From Prochlorococcus sp. AG-402-N17 (GTDB taxonomy: Bacteria; Cyanobacteriota; Cyanobacteriia; PCC-6307; Cyanobiaceae), in NCBI GenBank assembly GCA_003216455.1, contig QCIV01000006.1, positions 1 to 62,647 of the forward strand: a stretch of 62,647 nucleotides of DNA. The letters run 5' to 3'. The translations under genes and the position numbers were made by a program. Positions 61,242 to 62,647 of this stretch are shown here, one piece after another (position 1 is the stretch's first letter; every line of letters begins with the position of its first letter). The notes under the pieces were generated by a model that saw only the letters and a list, made by a program, of their open reading frames with translations, made no database searches and was not told the DNA's origin.

Positions 61242-62471
61242 TTAACTAGAAATGAAATTTATAGGATCTTGATCATATCTATGCTTTAAAGGTATCTTAT
61301 CTGTTTCATTGATATCACTAAGCGATTCAATTTTATTTAATGATTGCCTTAATAACCTTGCTGAAATAATTGGCATATCTCTTGGAACTGAGATTCTATT
61401 TTTTAAGTATCTTAAAGAGACTCCTGAAAGTTTTTTAGGGATTAATGTTTCACCTGTCATCATATGGCTCAAAGCTGATCTCAATGATTCGTCAAAGGAT
61501 TCTTTATTATATGGGTTAACCTTTAGTAAATTGTCTTTATGCTTTATCACTCTTTTTAGAGCAATTTTTGCGAAATATTTTGACTCATAATTTTGATTTA
61601 ATTCATAATTACCTAGACCCTCCCCAGTATCTATTAGCTTTGAGAAAGTAATCTGTTGTTCATTGCTTTCTTTATAGCATCCGCCCATTTGTGGGGGTAA
61701 ATCATGAGAATGAGTATGGAAATCTCCTTGAGTGCCTCTATAAGCACTTCTCCCTTCAAGAAGGGTAAGCCAGTTATCTATATGACGGTAATTAGATCTT
61801 AAATTAAACCCTTTATAATAAATCAGTGATGCATTCATTCTCTCCATATAGGGAATAAAAATTATATCTCCAACACCAGGCTCTATATCACCCGTGTTAG
61901 AAACTGATGGATCAACAAACCCTGATTTTGACCTACTTAAGATTTCATCGAGTTTAGAAATGGATTCATTAAATCTTTTTTTTCTAAAAGAGTTATCTAT
62001 AAAATTAAAGCTTTCTCGGCAGAGCCAATTACACCAGGATCTGAAAATTTCTCTTTCTAACTCTCTAATTTTGATAAGGTGACTAGATGTTATAAAAGAA
62101 CCAAGTGATCCAAATTCATTTTCTAAAAAAGCTATGATATCGTCGCTTTCAGTTATAATTTGCCCTTTAAATTCAATTGCAGGTAATTTCCCCGATCTGA
62201 CTTTTTCAAGGAACCAACTTTCTTTGTGGCCGTAGCAAAACATATTTATTTTCTTGACTCTGTATGGAATTCTCTTAAATTCAAGCCATAACCATATCTT
62301 CTGACAGTAAGGACACCAAGAATGCCTATCCCTATAGAGGGTAACTAATACATCATTTTCACTATGTCCAAATAATCTTAAATTTGCGTAGGAATTATTT
62401 ATACCATGGACTCTATCAAGATCTTCAACTTCAAATTTATTTAAATCATCCCATGTCAAAATCCCATTCAT
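61242..62471 (-). CDS. Long glutathione S-transferase-like protein
   Basis: Residues about 48-130 form a thioredoxin-like GST N-domain: VTLYRDRHSWCPYCQKIWLWLEF with a C-x-x-C, and SGKLPAIEFKGQIITESDDIIAFLE. A helical C-domain follows (about 140-260), then an extra 150-residue C-terminal part not typical of ordinary GSTs. 409 residues. It is divergent from glutathione reductase, which supports a role in glutathione chemistry. Substrate unknown. Confidence 0.82.
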   Translation of the reverse strand: MNGILTWDDLNKFEVEDLDRVHGINNSYANLRLFGHSENDVLVTLYRDRHSWCPYCQKIWLWLEFKRIPYRVKKINMFCYGHKESWFLEKVRSGKLPAIEFKGQIITESDDIIAFLENEFGSLGSFITSSHLIKIRELEREIFRSWCNWLCRESFNFIDNSFRKKRFNESISKLDEILSRSKSGFVDPSVSNTGDIEPGVGDIIFIPYMERMNASLIYYKGFNLRSNYRHIDNWLTLLEGRSAYRGTQGDFHTHSHDLPPQMGGCYKESNEQQITFSKLIDTGEGLGNYELNQNYESKYFAKIALKRVIKHKDNLLKVNPYNKESFDESLRSALSHMMTGETLIPKKLSGVSLRYLKNRISVPRDMPIISARLLRQSLNKIESLSDINETDKIPLKHRYDQDPINFISS

Positions 62472-62511
62472 TATTTGAATTAAAGCTATAAACTAACGTT
62501 ATAGTAATTGA

Positions 62512-62647
<136 letters not shown>

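Overview
The window looks like a piece of a high-light-adapted Prochlorococcus chromosome. The basis is its very AT-rich composition, tight gene packing with many 1-4 nt overlaps, an alpha-carboxysome operon with form IA RuBisCO (csoS1-cbbL-cbbS-csoS2-csoS3-csoS4A-csoS4B), CsoS1D, PsaM, Psb27, light-dependent POR beside ChlL/ChlB/ChlN, a ferrochelatase with a chlorophyll-binding tail, and the AAR/ADO alkane pathway. All calls come from reading translations and sequence by eye; no database search was run.

Layout. 1-13,600 is mostly housekeeping: priA (5' end outside the window), a DUF3153-type protein, argB, ssb, cobK, cutA, a PfkB kinase, purA, psb27, proS, a small HTH protein, ppa, an ArsC/Spx-like protein and lepB. 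13,700-22,300 holds a double-domain histidine phosphatase, a CPBP protease, a possible FtsL-like gene overlapping ftsI, tal, a ChlP-like flavoprotein, frr and pyrH. 22,400-31,700 holds cobO, an orphan tyrosine recombinase, hemH, ilvB, a small exported protein, a PgeF-like protein with no ordinary start codon, a Tab2-like protein, a ribosomal S1 homologue and a creatininase-family enzyme. 31,700-36,900 is a lipid and hydrocarbon stretch (ado, aar, accA, SDR), then folE and trpF. 36,900-44,600 carries an M50 protease homologue, a lipoyl/biotin ligase-like protein, psaM, a small membrane protein, por, and chlN-chlB-chlL on the opposite strand. 44,600-54,100 is the carboxysome region. 54,100-62,647 holds RidA, a glyoxalase II-like hydrolase, hisG, an ABC exporter, a GNAT, a glycosyltransferase pair, dnaA, a long GST and the start of glutathione reductase.

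How parts fit. POR and the ChlL/ChlN/ChlB enzyme both make chlorophyllide. CsoS1D, CsoS1, CsoS2, CsoS4A/B, CsoSCA and RuBisCO build the carboxysome, and an acRAF-like protein just downstream probably helps RuBisCO assembly. AAR and ADO turn fatty acyl-ACP into alkanes, and accA, which feeds fatty acid synthesis, sits 3 nt after aar.

The most interesting signals are mostly non-coding. (1) A 14-nt sequence in the csoS1 leader is repeated exactly 232 nt upstream, in the loop of a GC-rich hairpin. An RNA read from the other strand would be perfectly complementary to the csoS1 leader. (2) Hairpins sit in each of the first three gaps of the carboxysome operon, including a textbook intrinsic terminator between cbbS and csoS2. 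(3) The PgeF-like gene seems to start at ATT behind a well-placed Shine-Dalgarno. (4) The M50 protease homologue has Asn where the second zinc-site Asp is expected. (5) Two small single-pass coiled-coil proteins have FtsL/FtsB-like shape.

No tRNA, rRNA, CRISPR array, insertion sequence or prophage was seen. The only gene-free stretch over 300 bases is 46529-46856, described below.
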